NCBI GenBank assembly: GCA_965658445.1
Contig: CBFHSF010000007.1
Span: 68,432-132,431, forward strand
Direction of reading: 5' to 3'
Source of the DNA: CBFHSF01 sp965658445
GTDB lineage: Bacteria > Bacteroidota > Bacteroidia > Flavobacteriales > Schleiferiaceae
Length of the DNA: 64,000 nt
In this document: piece by piece, positions 7,267 through 14,984 of the stretch
How the letters are laid out: every line of letters starts with the position of its first letter
How positions within the stretch are numbered: position 1 is the first letter of the stretch
Notes under the pieces: model-generated
Databases searched by the model: none
Seen by the model: only the letters and a program-made list of their open reading frames with translations
Told to the model about the DNA's origin: nothing
Position numbers and translations under genes: made by a program

Positions 7267-8580
7267 ATGTCAAACATTATTGCCATTGTGGGTCGTCCCA
7301 ATGTTGGGAAGTCAACACTATTTAATCGACTGATTCAACGCAGAGAAGCCATCGTGGATTCCGTAGAAGGAGTTACACGTGATAGACATTACGGACAGTC
7401 AGACTGGAATGGAGTTCCCTTTTCGGTAATCGACACAGGTGGTTACGTAGAAGGGTCGGATGACGTCTTTGAAGGCGAAATCAGAAACCAAGTGCACCTC
7501 GCCATTGACGAAGCCAATGTGATTTTGTTTGTAGTGGATGTTGAAGCGGGTATTACCGACTTCGACAAAGAAATTGCCGCCATCCTTCGCAAGAGCAAGA
7601 AAGAAGTGGTTTTGGCTGTAAACAAGGTGGATAACCACGCGCGCATTGCGGAAGCTACCGAATTCTATTCTTTGGGAATGGGTGAGTACCACTGTATTTC
7701 TTCAACCAACGGGTCCGGAACCGGCGAGCTTTTGGATGAATTGGTTGGGCACCTAGATCAGGAAGCCGTATTTACGGATGAAACCGAAGGTCTTCCCAGA
7801 GTTGCGGTGATAGGACGTCCCAACGTTGGGAAATCCTCCATGGTAAATGCACTTTACGACGAAGAGAGAAACATAGTGACAGATGTCGCGGGAACTACTC
7901 GCGATACGGTAAATACTCGCTTTACCAAATTTGGTCACGACTTTATGATATTGGATACTGCCGGTCTTAGAAAGAAGACTAAGGTTCATGAAAACTTGGA
8001 GTTCTATTCTGTAATGCGCTCCGTTCGCACCATTGAGAACTCAGATGTTTGTATGCTTTTGATCGACGCCACCCGTGGTTTTGAAGCCCAAGATCAGGCC
8101 ATCTTCCACTTGGCGGAGAAAAACAAAAAGGGAATCGTAGTGGTGGTCAACAAATGGGATTTGGTAGAGAAAGAAACCAATACCATCAAGGAGGCCGAAG
8201 AGTACATTCGCAAGAAAACGGCTCCCTTTACCGATTACCCTATAATTTTCACTTCGGCATTGACCAAGCAGAGAATTCTCAAAGCCCTAGATGCCGTGAT
8301 GGAAGTATATGAAAGGCGTTCCAACCGGATTTCGACCTCCAAGCTCAATGAGTTGGTGTTGCCCATGGTAAAAGACAACCCGCCTCCAATGCTCAAGGGA
8401 AAGAGCATTAAGATTAAATACATTACGCAGTTGCCGACACCCACCCCTCAGTTTGTGTTCTTTGCCAACTTACCACAGTACATTAAAGATCCCTACAAGC
8501 GCTATGTGGAAAATAGATTCCGCAAGATGTTTGATTTCCACGGGGTGCCCATTCAGTTGTATTTTAGGAAGTCTTCTTAG
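7267..8580 (+). CDS. der: GTPase Der (EngA), double-domain ribosome assembly factor
   Basis: A 437-residue protein with two tandem GTPase domains (Walker A GRPNVGKST near residue 8 and GRPNVGKSS near residue 182; NKVD and NKWD G4 motifs) followed by a KH-like domain ending in FHGVPIQLYFRKSS. This double-G-domain arrangement is unique to Der, which is needed for 50S assembly. Full length. A short heptameric repeat begins 7 nt after its stop codon. Confidence 0.98.
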   Translation: MSNIIAIVGRPNVGKSTLFNRLIQRREAIVDSVEGVTRDRHYGQSDWNGVPFSVIDTGGYVEGSDDVFEGEIRNQVHLAIDEANVILFVVDVEAGITDFDKEIAAILRKSKKEVVLAVNKVDNHARIAEATEFYSLGMGEYHCISSTNGSGTGELLDELVGHLDQEAVFTDETEGLPRVAVIGRPNVGKSSMVNALYDEERNIVTDVAGTTRDTVNTRFTKFGHDFMILDTAGLRKKTKVHENLEFYSVMRSVRTIENSDVCMLLIDATRGFEAQDQAIFHLAEKNKKGIVVVVNKWDLVEKETNTIKEAEEYIRKKTAPFTDYPIIFTSALTKQRILKALDAVMEVYERRSNRISTSKLNELVLPMVKDNPPPMLKGKSIKIKYITQLPTPTPQFVFFANLPQYIKDPYKRYVENRFRKMFDFHGVPIQLYFRKSS

Positions 8581-8586
8581 GAAGGA

Positions 8587-8609
8587 GGTAACAGGTAACG
8601 GGCAACAGG
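8587..8609 (+). repeat. Short heptameric array after der
   Basis: Three 7-nt units GGTAACA, GGTAACG, GGCAACA plus GG, 6 nt after the der stop. Same family and orientation relative to the upstream gene as the array after gldA. Confidence 0.75.
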
Positions 8610-8766
8610 AAGAGAGCGCAGCTTTCCCCAGTCCCTGCCCTATAAACTTTCCCCACACCCAAAGCGTTATTCTTATAGTGTTTGGAACTTTAATGACCCC
8701 ATTCAGACATTCGATCACCGGAAGCCCACTCGGCTTCTCAGTATTCATCAGAAAAGAAAACATCAT

Positions 8767-9129
8767 ATGAAAGCCATTTGGAAAGGTCAGATCATCGCAG
8801 AATCCGANNNNNNNNNNNNNNNNNNNNNNNNNNNNNNNNNNNNNNNNNNNNNNNNNNNNNNNNNNNNNNNNNNNNNNNNNNNNNNNNNNNNNNNNNNNNN
8901 NNNNNNCGAGGGAAATGCATATTTCCCGGTAGATTCCATTAAAAAGGAGTTTTTTGAAGACTCCTCAACCCATTCCGTTTGTCCTTGGAAAGGAGTAGCC
9001 TCTTACTACAATGTTGTAGTGGATGGCGAGAAGAATCCTTCCGCTGCTTGGTACTACCCAGAGCCTAAAGATGCTGCGGCAGAAATCAAAGATCACGTTG
9101 CCTTTTGGCGCGGAGTAGAAGTTGTGTAG
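8767..9129 (+). CDS. DUF427 domain protein, interrupted by an assembly gap
   Basis: The parts on each side of the N run (8808-8906) are the start (MKAIWKGQIIAES) and the rest (EGNAYFPVDSIKKEFF, then CPWKGVASYY, AAWYYPEPKDAA and FWRGVEV) of a DUF427 protein. That family is about 93-95 residues long and of unknown enzymatic function. The visible residues total 87, so only about 5-7 residues between AES and EGN should be missing, not the 33 implied by the N run. The reading frame is kept across the gap. Single gene with its own terminator downstream. Confidence 0.85.
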   Translation: MKAIWKGQIIAESXXXXXXXXXXXXXXXXXXXXXXXXXXXXXXXXXXEGNAYFPVDSIKKEFFEDSSTHSVCPWKGVASYYNVVVDGEKNPSAAWYYPEPKDAAAEIKDHVAFWRGVEVV

Positions 9130-9173
9130 TAAGGCTCCGAGAGATTTTAGTTTTGAGACTTTGGTTTTATAAG

Positions 9174-9210
9174 AAAGCCCCGGATTCCATATAGAATCAG
9201 GGGCTTTTTT
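9174..9210 (+). terminator. Rho-independent terminator after the DUF427 gene
   Basis: AAAGCCCC-GGATTC pairs with GAATC-GGGGCTTTTTT (one bulged A), a strong GC stem with a T-run, 45 nt after the DUF427 stop. Confidence 0.85.
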
Positions 9211-9264
9211 AATGCTTTTCAATATTGTTATCAGGCAATGCAGACTATGTTGCTGGCATTACGG

Positions 9265-9334
9265 ATTCCGAATCATTCATTCCGTACCACACATTCCGAA
9301 TTACCCACTCCGAATTACCCATTGCGAATTATTT
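9265..9334 (-). repeat. 14-nt (2 x 7) tandem array overlapping the stop of a diheme protein gene
   Basis: Five consecutive 14-nt units on the plus strand (ATTCCGAATTACCC type, with variants). On the minus strand, the coding strand of the adjacent gene, the units read GGGTAAT TCGGAAT, i.e. alternating heptads. The array begins in the stop codon of the diheme protein gene at 9329. A single related unit (AATTCGGAAT) follows the stop codon of the gene ending at 12560. Confidence 0.8.
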
Positions 9335-10375
9335 AAGCCAGGCGGGATTCTCCACAAACTCAAAATCGGTAAGCGTCTTTAAGAAATTTACCATGTCTGC
9401 CTTTTCTTGTTCTGTCAATCCCAAGGGAGCGATTTTACCGCTTTTATTGGGATGGGCTTTTCCTCCTGAATTGTAATGCTCTAACACTTCTTCTAATGTA
9501 GCCACCTGCCCTTTGTGCATGTAGGGGGCCGTGAGTTCCACATTTCGCAAACTCGGAACCACAAATACAGAAAGATCTGCGCTGTCTAGGGTAAATCGGA
9601 ATCTGCCCACATCCTCATAGCTTTCTTCAAGGCCTGTGTTGGCGAACTCATAATTGGAAAAATTGAATCCCGAATGACAGCTAGAACACTGAGTTCTGCT
9701 GCTCATGAACAAATCCATTCCCCTTTTTTCTGAAGGACTCAGGGCGCTTGTATTTCCATTTTGATATTCATCAAATCGGCTGTTTCCACTGATCAAAGTC
9801 CGTTGAAAAACCCCCAACGCACGTGTAATCACAAAGGGATCTGGATTGCGTCCATAGGCCTCTTGACTCATTTGAACGTATTCCGATAGAGTGTTGAGTT
9901 CTTCAGAAATATCCACGATGTTATGCGCAAATTCATTGTGTTCCTGAATGGGAACCAAAACCTGCATTTCTAGGGTGGGGACACTGCCTTCCCTCAAAAG
10001 ATGAGGTTTGTATCCTACGTTGGCCAAACTGGGTGCATTGCGAGTGCCAGGTCTATTAAATGCTCCTGGAGTAGTGGCTAAGTTATCTGCAAACGACAGG
10101 TTGGGCATGTGGCAACTTCCACAGCTCACAGAGGAGTCAATGGAAAGCACAGGGTCGTAGAACAACTTCTTTCCCAATTCCCATCGAACCGTTGAATATT
10201 CATTGCCCTCGGGAAACTCCATGTTGGGGAATCCCTTGGGAGGAACGAGTATTTCGGGCAAAACCGTTTCACTCAGGGTTTGGTCCTTCTGACAAGAAAC
10301 ACCCGCCCACAGGAGCGCCCCTCCAAGGAGGAGCGCTCTTACTGTAGACGATATGTTTCGCTGTTTGCTTTTCAA
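9329..10375 (-). CDS. Diheme cytochrome c peroxidase / MauG-like lipoprotein (second copy)
   Basis: A 348-residue envelope lipoprotein (lipobox WAGVSC near residue 28). It carries two c-type heme motifs, CGSCH (about residue 85, in SCGSCHMPNLSFAD) and CSSCH (about residue 230), and the PYMHKGQVATLEEVLEHYNSG block typical of the bacterial diheme peroxidase / MauG superfamily. Members either reduce peroxide or use it to oxidise residues in a partner protein. It is the last gene of the HYC_CC_PP - MbnP - MbnH-like operon, 38 nt after its paralogue. I accept the TTG start at 10375 (AGGAG lies 5 nt upstream); no ATG precedes the lipobox in a better place. Partner and substrate are inferred. Confidence 0.88.
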   Translation of the reverse strand: MKSKQRNISSTVRALLLGGALLWAGVSCQKDQTLSETVLPEILVPPKGFPNMEFPEGNEYSTVRWELGKKLFYDPVLSIDSSVSCGSCHMPNLSFADNLATTPGAFNRPGTRNAPSLANVGYKPHLLREGSVPTLEMQVLVPIQEHNEFAHNIVDISEELNTLSEYVQMSQEAYGRNPDPFVITRALGVFQRTLISGNSRFDEYQNGNTSALSPSEKRGMDLFMSSRTQCSSCHSGFNFSNYEFANTGLEESYEDVGRFRFTLDSADLSVFVVPSLRNVELTAPYMHKGQVATLEEVLEHYNSGGKAHPNKSGKIAPLGLTEQEKADMVNFLKTLTDFEFVENPAWLK

Positions 10376-10413
10376 TGTGCTCCTAAGATTTTATTCGTTT
10401 AAAACGGATTCGC

Positions 10414-11496
10414 CTAGAAAGGATTTGAATACTCCATATTCGTAGCAAGACTCTCGTCGGTCAATGTCTTAAGAAACGCCACCAAATCTGCCTTGTCTTG
10501 CGCGTCCAGCATCAATCCCGTATTCAATGTCATGGCCAAAGCCGGGTCCAATGAAGGAGATTGTTGAATGCCAGAGTTGTAGTGTTCTACCACCTCCTCC
10601 AGAGTGTTAAACCTACCATCGTGCATGTAGGGAGGTGTCAATTCAATATTCCGCAAAGAGGTCACCTTCATTTTTCCACGGTCTTGTGGAAGTCCGGTTA
10701 CCGCTTCCCTTCCAATGTCAGAAAACTGCCCAACGCCATCCAAACCGTTATTCATATATCGGTTGTTCTCAAAGTTTCTTAGCGAATGACAGTGCGCACA
10801 ATCGGCCCCAGATTGGTTGGGGAAGAATTCATTGTATTCAGTAAAAAATAAAACGCGACCTCTTTCTTCAGAATCGGAGAGTGTATCCTCGCCTCTCACA
10901 AAACGATCGTATCTGCTGTCCACAGAAGTGATGCTATTCATAAACTGCTCCAATGCTAGAGATATTTTATGCTCTGTGATTTCCGAATTGCCAAAGGCTC
11001 TGATAAACTGATCGGTATATCGAGAATCGGCTTTGAGTTTGGCAACTACGTTTTCTAGAGTTTCGGCCATTTCCAAAGAATCTTCAATGGGCATAAGACT
11101 TTGGTCACGCAATAAATGCGCTCGTCCGTCCCAAAAGAATTCGTTGTTGTTCCAAGCCATATTAAAAGTAGCCATGGCTTGTCGTCCGCCTGGAAAACCG
11201 GCCACACCTATAGAGAATCTATTGGTGTCAGAAAATCCCGTTTCCTGTTTGTGGCAAGTAGCACAAGCCATGGAGTTATATAAAGAAAGCTTCTTTTCGT
11301 AAAAGAGCATTCTACCCAATTGCACACCTTGTTGGGTCAGTGCATTGTCTGGGGCAATCATTGGAGTAGGAAAATCCCCAATGTTGAGAGAATAGGGCGT
11401 GGGATCGTACTGAGCAGGTGTTTCAGGCTCAGAATCCTTCTGACAACTCGCCATAAAAACTACCCCAAAAACGATGAGGAGTTTGAGAGATTTCAT
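10414..11496 (-). CDS. Diheme MauG/MbnH-like lipoprotein (first copy)
   Basis: A 360-residue envelope lipoprotein (lipobox FMASC, Cys 19). The two c-type heme sites are CATCH (about residue 79, in ACATCHKQETGFSD) and CAHCH (about residue 233, in CAHCHSLRNFENN). The PYMHDGRFNTLEEVVEHYNSG and LVAFLKTLTD blocks are those of the diheme peroxidase superfamily. It starts only 4 nt after the MbnP-like gene, a context that argues for an MbnH-type role: using peroxide to oxidise a Trp in MbnP to make a copper-binding kynurenine (known from methanobactin-linked pairs). Classical peroxidase activity remains possible. Confidence 0.88.
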   Translation of the reverse strand: MKSLKLLIVFGVVFMASCQKDSEPETPAQYDPTPYSLNIGDFPTPMIAPDNALTQQGVQLGRMLFYEKKLSLYNSMACATCHKQETGFSDTNRFSIGVAGFPGGRQAMATFNMAWNNNEFFWDGRAHLLRDQSLMPIEDSLEMAETLENVVAKLKADSRYTDQFIRAFGNSEITEHKISLALEQFMNSITSVDSRYDRFVRGEDTLSDSEERGRVLFFTEYNEFFPNQSGADCAHCHSLRNFENNRYMNNGLDGVGQFSDIGREAVTGLPQDRGKMKVTSLRNIELTPPYMHDGRFNTLEEVVEHYNSGIQQSPSLDPALAMTLNTGLMLDAQDKADLVAFLKTLTDESLATNMEYSNPF

Positions 11497-11500
11497 GATT

Positions 11501-12457
11501 TTAACGCTTAGAAATCACCAATCTTTCCGTTCTCAAACACTTGCCCTGATTTAGAATTTGGACAAAGTACACTCCAGAAATTTCCAGAGATCCCGTGTAG
11601 CTATCACCTTCTGGGAATGCTCTCAAAACGTCTCTTCCGCTAAGGTCTATAATGCGAACCTCAGATCCCGGTTCCAATCCTGCTATGGTGAAGTTTCCCG
11701 GAGCTGGGTTGGGGAAGATGCCAAAGTTGTCCACAGCAGTTTCCCCAAGTCCAATGGAATTGTTGCCGTCAGATGAAGAGAATACGTGGTTGTTGAAATT
11801 GTAAATCAAATCCACATTCTTTCCCGTTTCGCCATGAACAATGTTGTTGCCAGAGGAGAGGTCCATATTGTAAAAGGCCATCTCGTAGTCGGCGTTGAGC
11901 GAAATGACCAAGTCATTACCCGAAGCCATTCCGGCCGTGTTTATGGTCATTTGGTAATAGTTGCCATCGCCCAAGGCATGAAATTCATAGTCTTGGTTAA
12001 GGGCAGTACTCCAATCGCCTTCCATGGCAACAAAGCGGTAACCCGAGGTCCATCCCCAATGCATTGACGGAGATTTTGGCGCCAAGGGATGTGCGCTTGG
12101 GTACGTAGAAGGGTCCAGATGATTGTGAGAGTATTCCACCCCAATTCCAAAGCGTATCGCTTCTATTTGATTAATGTTAAAGCTGCCCAATAATTGATTG
12201 ACAGGTGTGCCGGCATCAACTAAAATCCATGTATCCGATACCGGTGTGGACTGACCTCCGTCGTGAATGATTTCGATTTCAGCTATGTAGTATTCCAACC
12301 TTTTGACATTAAATACATTGCCAAAATTGTTGGTGGCTGCGTTGTCAAAAGCAAAGGGATTGGATCCTAGGTAATGGTTTATTGAAAAGTAAACATCAGT
12401 CTGTGCCCATGCTATGGTGGACGTTATTAAGGCCAATGCGAGTAGTAATTTTTTCAT
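11501..12457 (-). CDS. MbnP-like copper-binding protein with T9SS type A sorting domain
   Basis: A 318-residue secreted protein: signal peptide MKKLLLALALITSTIAWAQ, then an MbnP-type domain (about 20-230) with VYFSINHYLGSNPFAF, VKRLEYYIAEIEII, the loop HLDPSTYPSAHPLAP and the SMHWGWTSGYRF block (Trp 134 and 136), then a Pro/Gly-rich linker and a C-terminal T9SS sorting domain of about 75 residues (FGIFPNPAPGNFTI ... VYFVQILNQGK). MbnP proteins bind copper, in the characterised case through kynurenine made by the diheme enzyme MbnH. Two such diheme genes follow. I start at 12457, because the upstream in-frame ATG would put 12 charged residues before the signal peptide. Confidence 0.85.
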   Translation of the reverse strand: MKKLLLALALITSTIAWAQTDVYFSINHYLGSNPFAFDNAATNNFGNVFNVKRLEYYIAEIEIIHDGGQSTPVSDTWILVDAGTPVNQLLGSFNINQIEAIRFGIGVEYSHNHLDPSTYPSAHPLAPKSPSMHWGWTSGYRFVAMEGDWSTALNQDYEFHALGDGNYYQMTINTAGMASGNDLVISLNADYEMAFYNMDLSSGNNIVHGETGKNVDLIYNFNNHVFSSSDGNNSIGLGETAVDNFGIFPNPAPGNFTIAGLEPGSEVRIIDLSGRDVLRAFPEGDSYTGSLEISGVYFVQILNQGKCLRTERLVISKR

Positions 12458-12559
12458 AATATTTAGTTTTATGGTTTTGAATTCGTTGTCCATTTCTCTT
12501 GCAATTTCTCTGGCTTACGCCGAAGTGAAAAATACAGTAGTAGCAAGGGATTCCGAATT

Positions 12560-12982
12560 CTAAATCAAATACTGTTCGTGCAGAATGTACAAGTGTTGTC
12601 CGTTTTTATTCTGCTTATCGGGCGGTTGCCTAGGTATAGTCTTTCCGCCTGATGTAAATTCTATTTCAGATGCCTCCCAATCAATGAAGGTTGCGGATAT
12701 AAATAACAGAGAGTGGGAGTCGACTTGCTTGGCGAGTTTATCTGTTTGGAGAAAAAGGTGCTCGGTCTCGCAGCACGATTTTTTAGAAAAACGGGTTTCG
12801 CGCTCTTGAGGTGTTGCGTTTTCGCCTTCTGGAGAGTCCACAGAACATTTCTCCACAAAGGAGTTCAAGGATCTATCTACCAGCTCACCTCTACAGAAAT
12901 GCTTGGAAATGTGAACTCCTCCTGACATTCCAATAATGAGGAGGGCGCAAAGAATTGACGTGATTTTACGAGCGCGTCCCAT
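12560..12982 (-). CDS. HYC_CC_PP family protein
   Basis: A 140-residue exported protein with an N-terminal signal/anchor (ITSILCALLIIGMSGGVHI), then HFC near residue 33, a CC pair (KKSCCETEHLF, near residue 90) and a PP pair (RQPPDKQN, near residue 122). These are the three marks after which the HYC_CC_PP family is named. In Bacteroidota the family is small, envelope-located and found beside copper or heavy-metal genes; its biochemical role is not established. It lies 102 nt upstream of the MbnP-like gene on the same strand, consistent with a metal role. Cys/His spacing suggests metal binding (inference). Confidence 0.75.
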   Translation of the reverse strand: MGRARKITSILCALLIIGMSGGVHISKHFCRGELVDRSLNSFVEKCSVDSPEGENATPQERETRFSKKSCCETEHLFLQTDKLAKQVDSHSLLFISATFIDWEASEIEFTSGGKTIPRQPPDKQNKNGQHLYILHEQYLI

Positions 12983-13058
12983 AGGGGACTCAAGATACTA
13001 AAAATCAATTGCGTCCAAGCTCCATTACAACGAGCAGTGAGTGTACGCAGGGGGTGAT

Positions 13059-13511
13059 TTATTCGGGAGTGGTTTCCTTCGCCAATTCGGGAAGATAGAT
13101 TTTTGTTTTTACTACAAAGGCACCAGGGATGTGCTTTCGCACTTCTTGAAGAACTTTTTCAGCTTCCAATTGATTTCTGAAGTTACCTACCTGTGCCTTA
13201 AATTCTGGAGTTTCAAAAACCACAAAAGACGGTTGAGAGATCCCCGATTTTAGGAAACGAATTTTGTAAGATTCTGCTTCCTTTCGATTTCCATTATACA
13301 GTTGAATCCGAAATCCACGTATCATTTGATTCTTGTTTTTTGACACCCAATGGTCGTAAATTTCATCAAAATCATAGTCCGTATTCCATTTCACCTCTTG
13401 GGGCACAATACTATCGTTTACAGGTATTTTTTTCGCAGAGGTATCTATTTGTGCAGTTACTGAGCTACCAAATAGCGTTATTAAAATGGCGACAAAAAGG
13501 GCGTTTTTCAT
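13059..13511 (-). CDS. Secreted SPOR-domain protein
   Basis: A 150-residue exported protein: signal peptide MKNALFVAILITLFGSSVTAQ, a linker, then a C-terminal SPOR domain (about 70-140) recognisable by GFRIQLYNGNRKEAES, FVVFETPEFKAQVGNFRNQLEAEKVLQEV and FVVKTKI. SPOR domains bind denuded peptidoglycan, often at division sites. The upstream in-frame ATG at 13565 is rejected because it puts 18 polar residues before the signal peptide. Monocistronic and divergent from the act operon. Confidence 0.85.
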   Translation of the reverse strand: MKNALFVAILITLFGSSVTAQIDTSAKKIPVNDSIVPQEVKWNTDYDFDEIYDHWVSKNKNQMIRGFRIQLYNGNRKEAESYKIRFLKSGISQPSFVVFETPEFKAQVGNFRNQLEAEKVLQEVRKHIPGAFVVKTKIYLPELAKETTPE

Positions 13512-13636
13512 AGTTGCAGAATGTACATCAAAAGTAGTGGAAATGCCTAATAAATCAGACAACAATTTAGTTATTTAGAACGCTTATAAATTAGCTGTAG
13601 AGCACGAAATACAACGTTTTCAACGCGCTTTTATCT

Positions 13637-13644
13637 TAAATTTG
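13637..13644 (+). promoter_or_regulatory. -7 element for the act-cox operon
   Basis: TAAATTTG matches TAnnTTTG, 38 nt before the actA ATG. The -33 element is not clear (ACGTTTTC near 13612). It lies in the 171-nt space divergent from the SPOR gene. Confidence 0.45.
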
Positions 13645-13682
13645 CACACCGAACTTAAGGAACGTATCATTTGTATCAACAC

Positions 13683-14960
13683 ATGAGTAAATTGTTAAAA
13701 AGCAAACGTCAGTTCTTCGTTTTCAGTATGATGGCAATCCTAATTGGATGGAGCCAGCCAGCGTTCTCACAGATTGAGGGCGACGCTGCAAACGGAAAGA
13801 AATTGTTTAAAGCCAACTGTGCATCTTGTCACAAACTCGACAAAAAGCTTGTAGGGCCCGCCTTAGCAGGAGTAACGGATCGCCGCGAAGTAGAGTGGTT
13901 GGTTAAGTGGATCAAGAACAACGCAGAACTGAGAGCCTCAGGAGATGCGGATGCTATCGCGATCTACGAAGAGTACAACGGTTCACCAATGACCGCCTTC
14001 CCACAACTTTCTGATCAAGATGTTATGGACATCTTGGCCTACACCATCAAGGGTGATGAGAAGAAAGTACCTGTAGATACTGCAGGCGGTGAAACAACAG
14101 CTGTACCCCAGCAAGACAACAGCCCTGTGGTTGTTATCGGATTGGGCGTGTTCTTCTTGTTGTTGATCGGCCTTTTGGTGAAGGTTAGAAACACCCTCAA
14201 AGAAGTTAAGGGAGAAGGCGCAACCAACTTGTTGCAAGACGCCTCTTCGTTTACACGCTGGTTGGTGAACAACAAAATGATCATGACCTTGGGTACCGTG
14301 GTTGTAGGTGTTTGGTTCTTGTCTGCCTTGTACGCTTACTTGATGAGCGTAGGTGTAGAGCAAGACTACCAGCCGGTACAACCCATCGCATTCTCTCACG
14401 AATTGCATGCAGGTCAGAACGAAATTGACTGTAACTACTGTCACTCTTCAGCACGTCACTCTAAAACTTCTGGAATTCCATCGGCCAATGTTTGTATGAA
14501 CTGTCACATGTACGTGGACGGATCAGAAATCATTGACCCCGCTACAGGAACTGAGAAGTACGGTGGTGAGCGCTCTCCTGAAATTCAGAAGATTTACGCT
14601 GCCATTGGTTGGGATGCTGACGAGAGAAAGTACATCGAAGATTACGAGACACAGCCTATCAAATGGGTTCGCATCCACAACCTACCTGACTTGGCATACT
14701 TTAACCACGCTCAGCACGTAACGGCTGGACAGGTTCAGTGTCAAACATGTCACGGTCCGGTTGAGACTATGGAGGAAGTATACCAGTACTCTCCCTTGAC
14801 TATGGGATGGTGTATCAACTGTCACCGCGAGACTAAGGTGAAGGTTGAGACCAATGGTTACTATGAAGAAATGCACGAGAAGTTGAAAGCCAAGTACCAC
14901 GGTGAGGACATCACCGTTGAGAAGATTGGTGGACTCGAGTGTGGAAAGTGTCACTATTAA
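13683..14960 (+). CDS. actA: Alternative complex III, multiheme cytochrome c subunit ActA
   Basis: A 425-residue protein: signal peptide (ending PAFSQ), a monoheme cytochrome c domain (CASCH near residue 42), two transmembrane helices (about 145-170 and 195-220), then a periplasmic cytochrome c7-like domain with five hemes: CNYCH (about 250), CMNCH (272), CQTCH (351), CINCH (377) and CGKCH (419, near the C-terminus). The fused N-terminal monoheme domain fits ActA of Bacteroidota. It passes electrons from quinol oxidation inside alternative complex III. First gene of an eight-gene operon; I start at the ATG 13683 rather than the TTG at 13671. Confidence 0.95.
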   Translation: MSKLLKSKRQFFVFSMMAILIGWSQPAFSQIEGDAANGKKLFKANCASCHKLDKKLVGPALAGVTDRREVEWLVKWIKNNAELRASGDADAIAIYEEYNGSPMTAFPQLSDQDVMDILAYTIKGDEKKVPVDTAGGETTAVPQQDNSPVVVIGLGVFFLLLIGLLVKVRNTLKEVKGEGATNLLQDASSFTRWLVNNKMIMTLGTVVVGVWFLSALYAYLMSVGVEQDYQPVQPIAFSHELHAGQNEIDCNYCHSSARHSKTSGIPSANVCMNCHMYVDGSEIIDPATGTEKYGGERSPEIQKIYAAIGWDADERKYIEDYETQPIKWVRIHNLPDLAYFNHAQHVTAGQVQCQTCHGPVETMEEVYQYSPLTMGWCINCHRETKVKVETNGYYEEMHEKLKAKYHGEDITVEKIGGLECGKCHY

Positions 14961-14984
14961 TAAGAACAAACTCCTTTTGTTATA

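Noticed and set aside
13983..14444. Long antisense frames in the act-cox operon
   Set aside because: They lie opposite well-identified, codon-biased genes, lack domain likeness and ribosome-binding sites, and follow from the base pattern of the sense genes.
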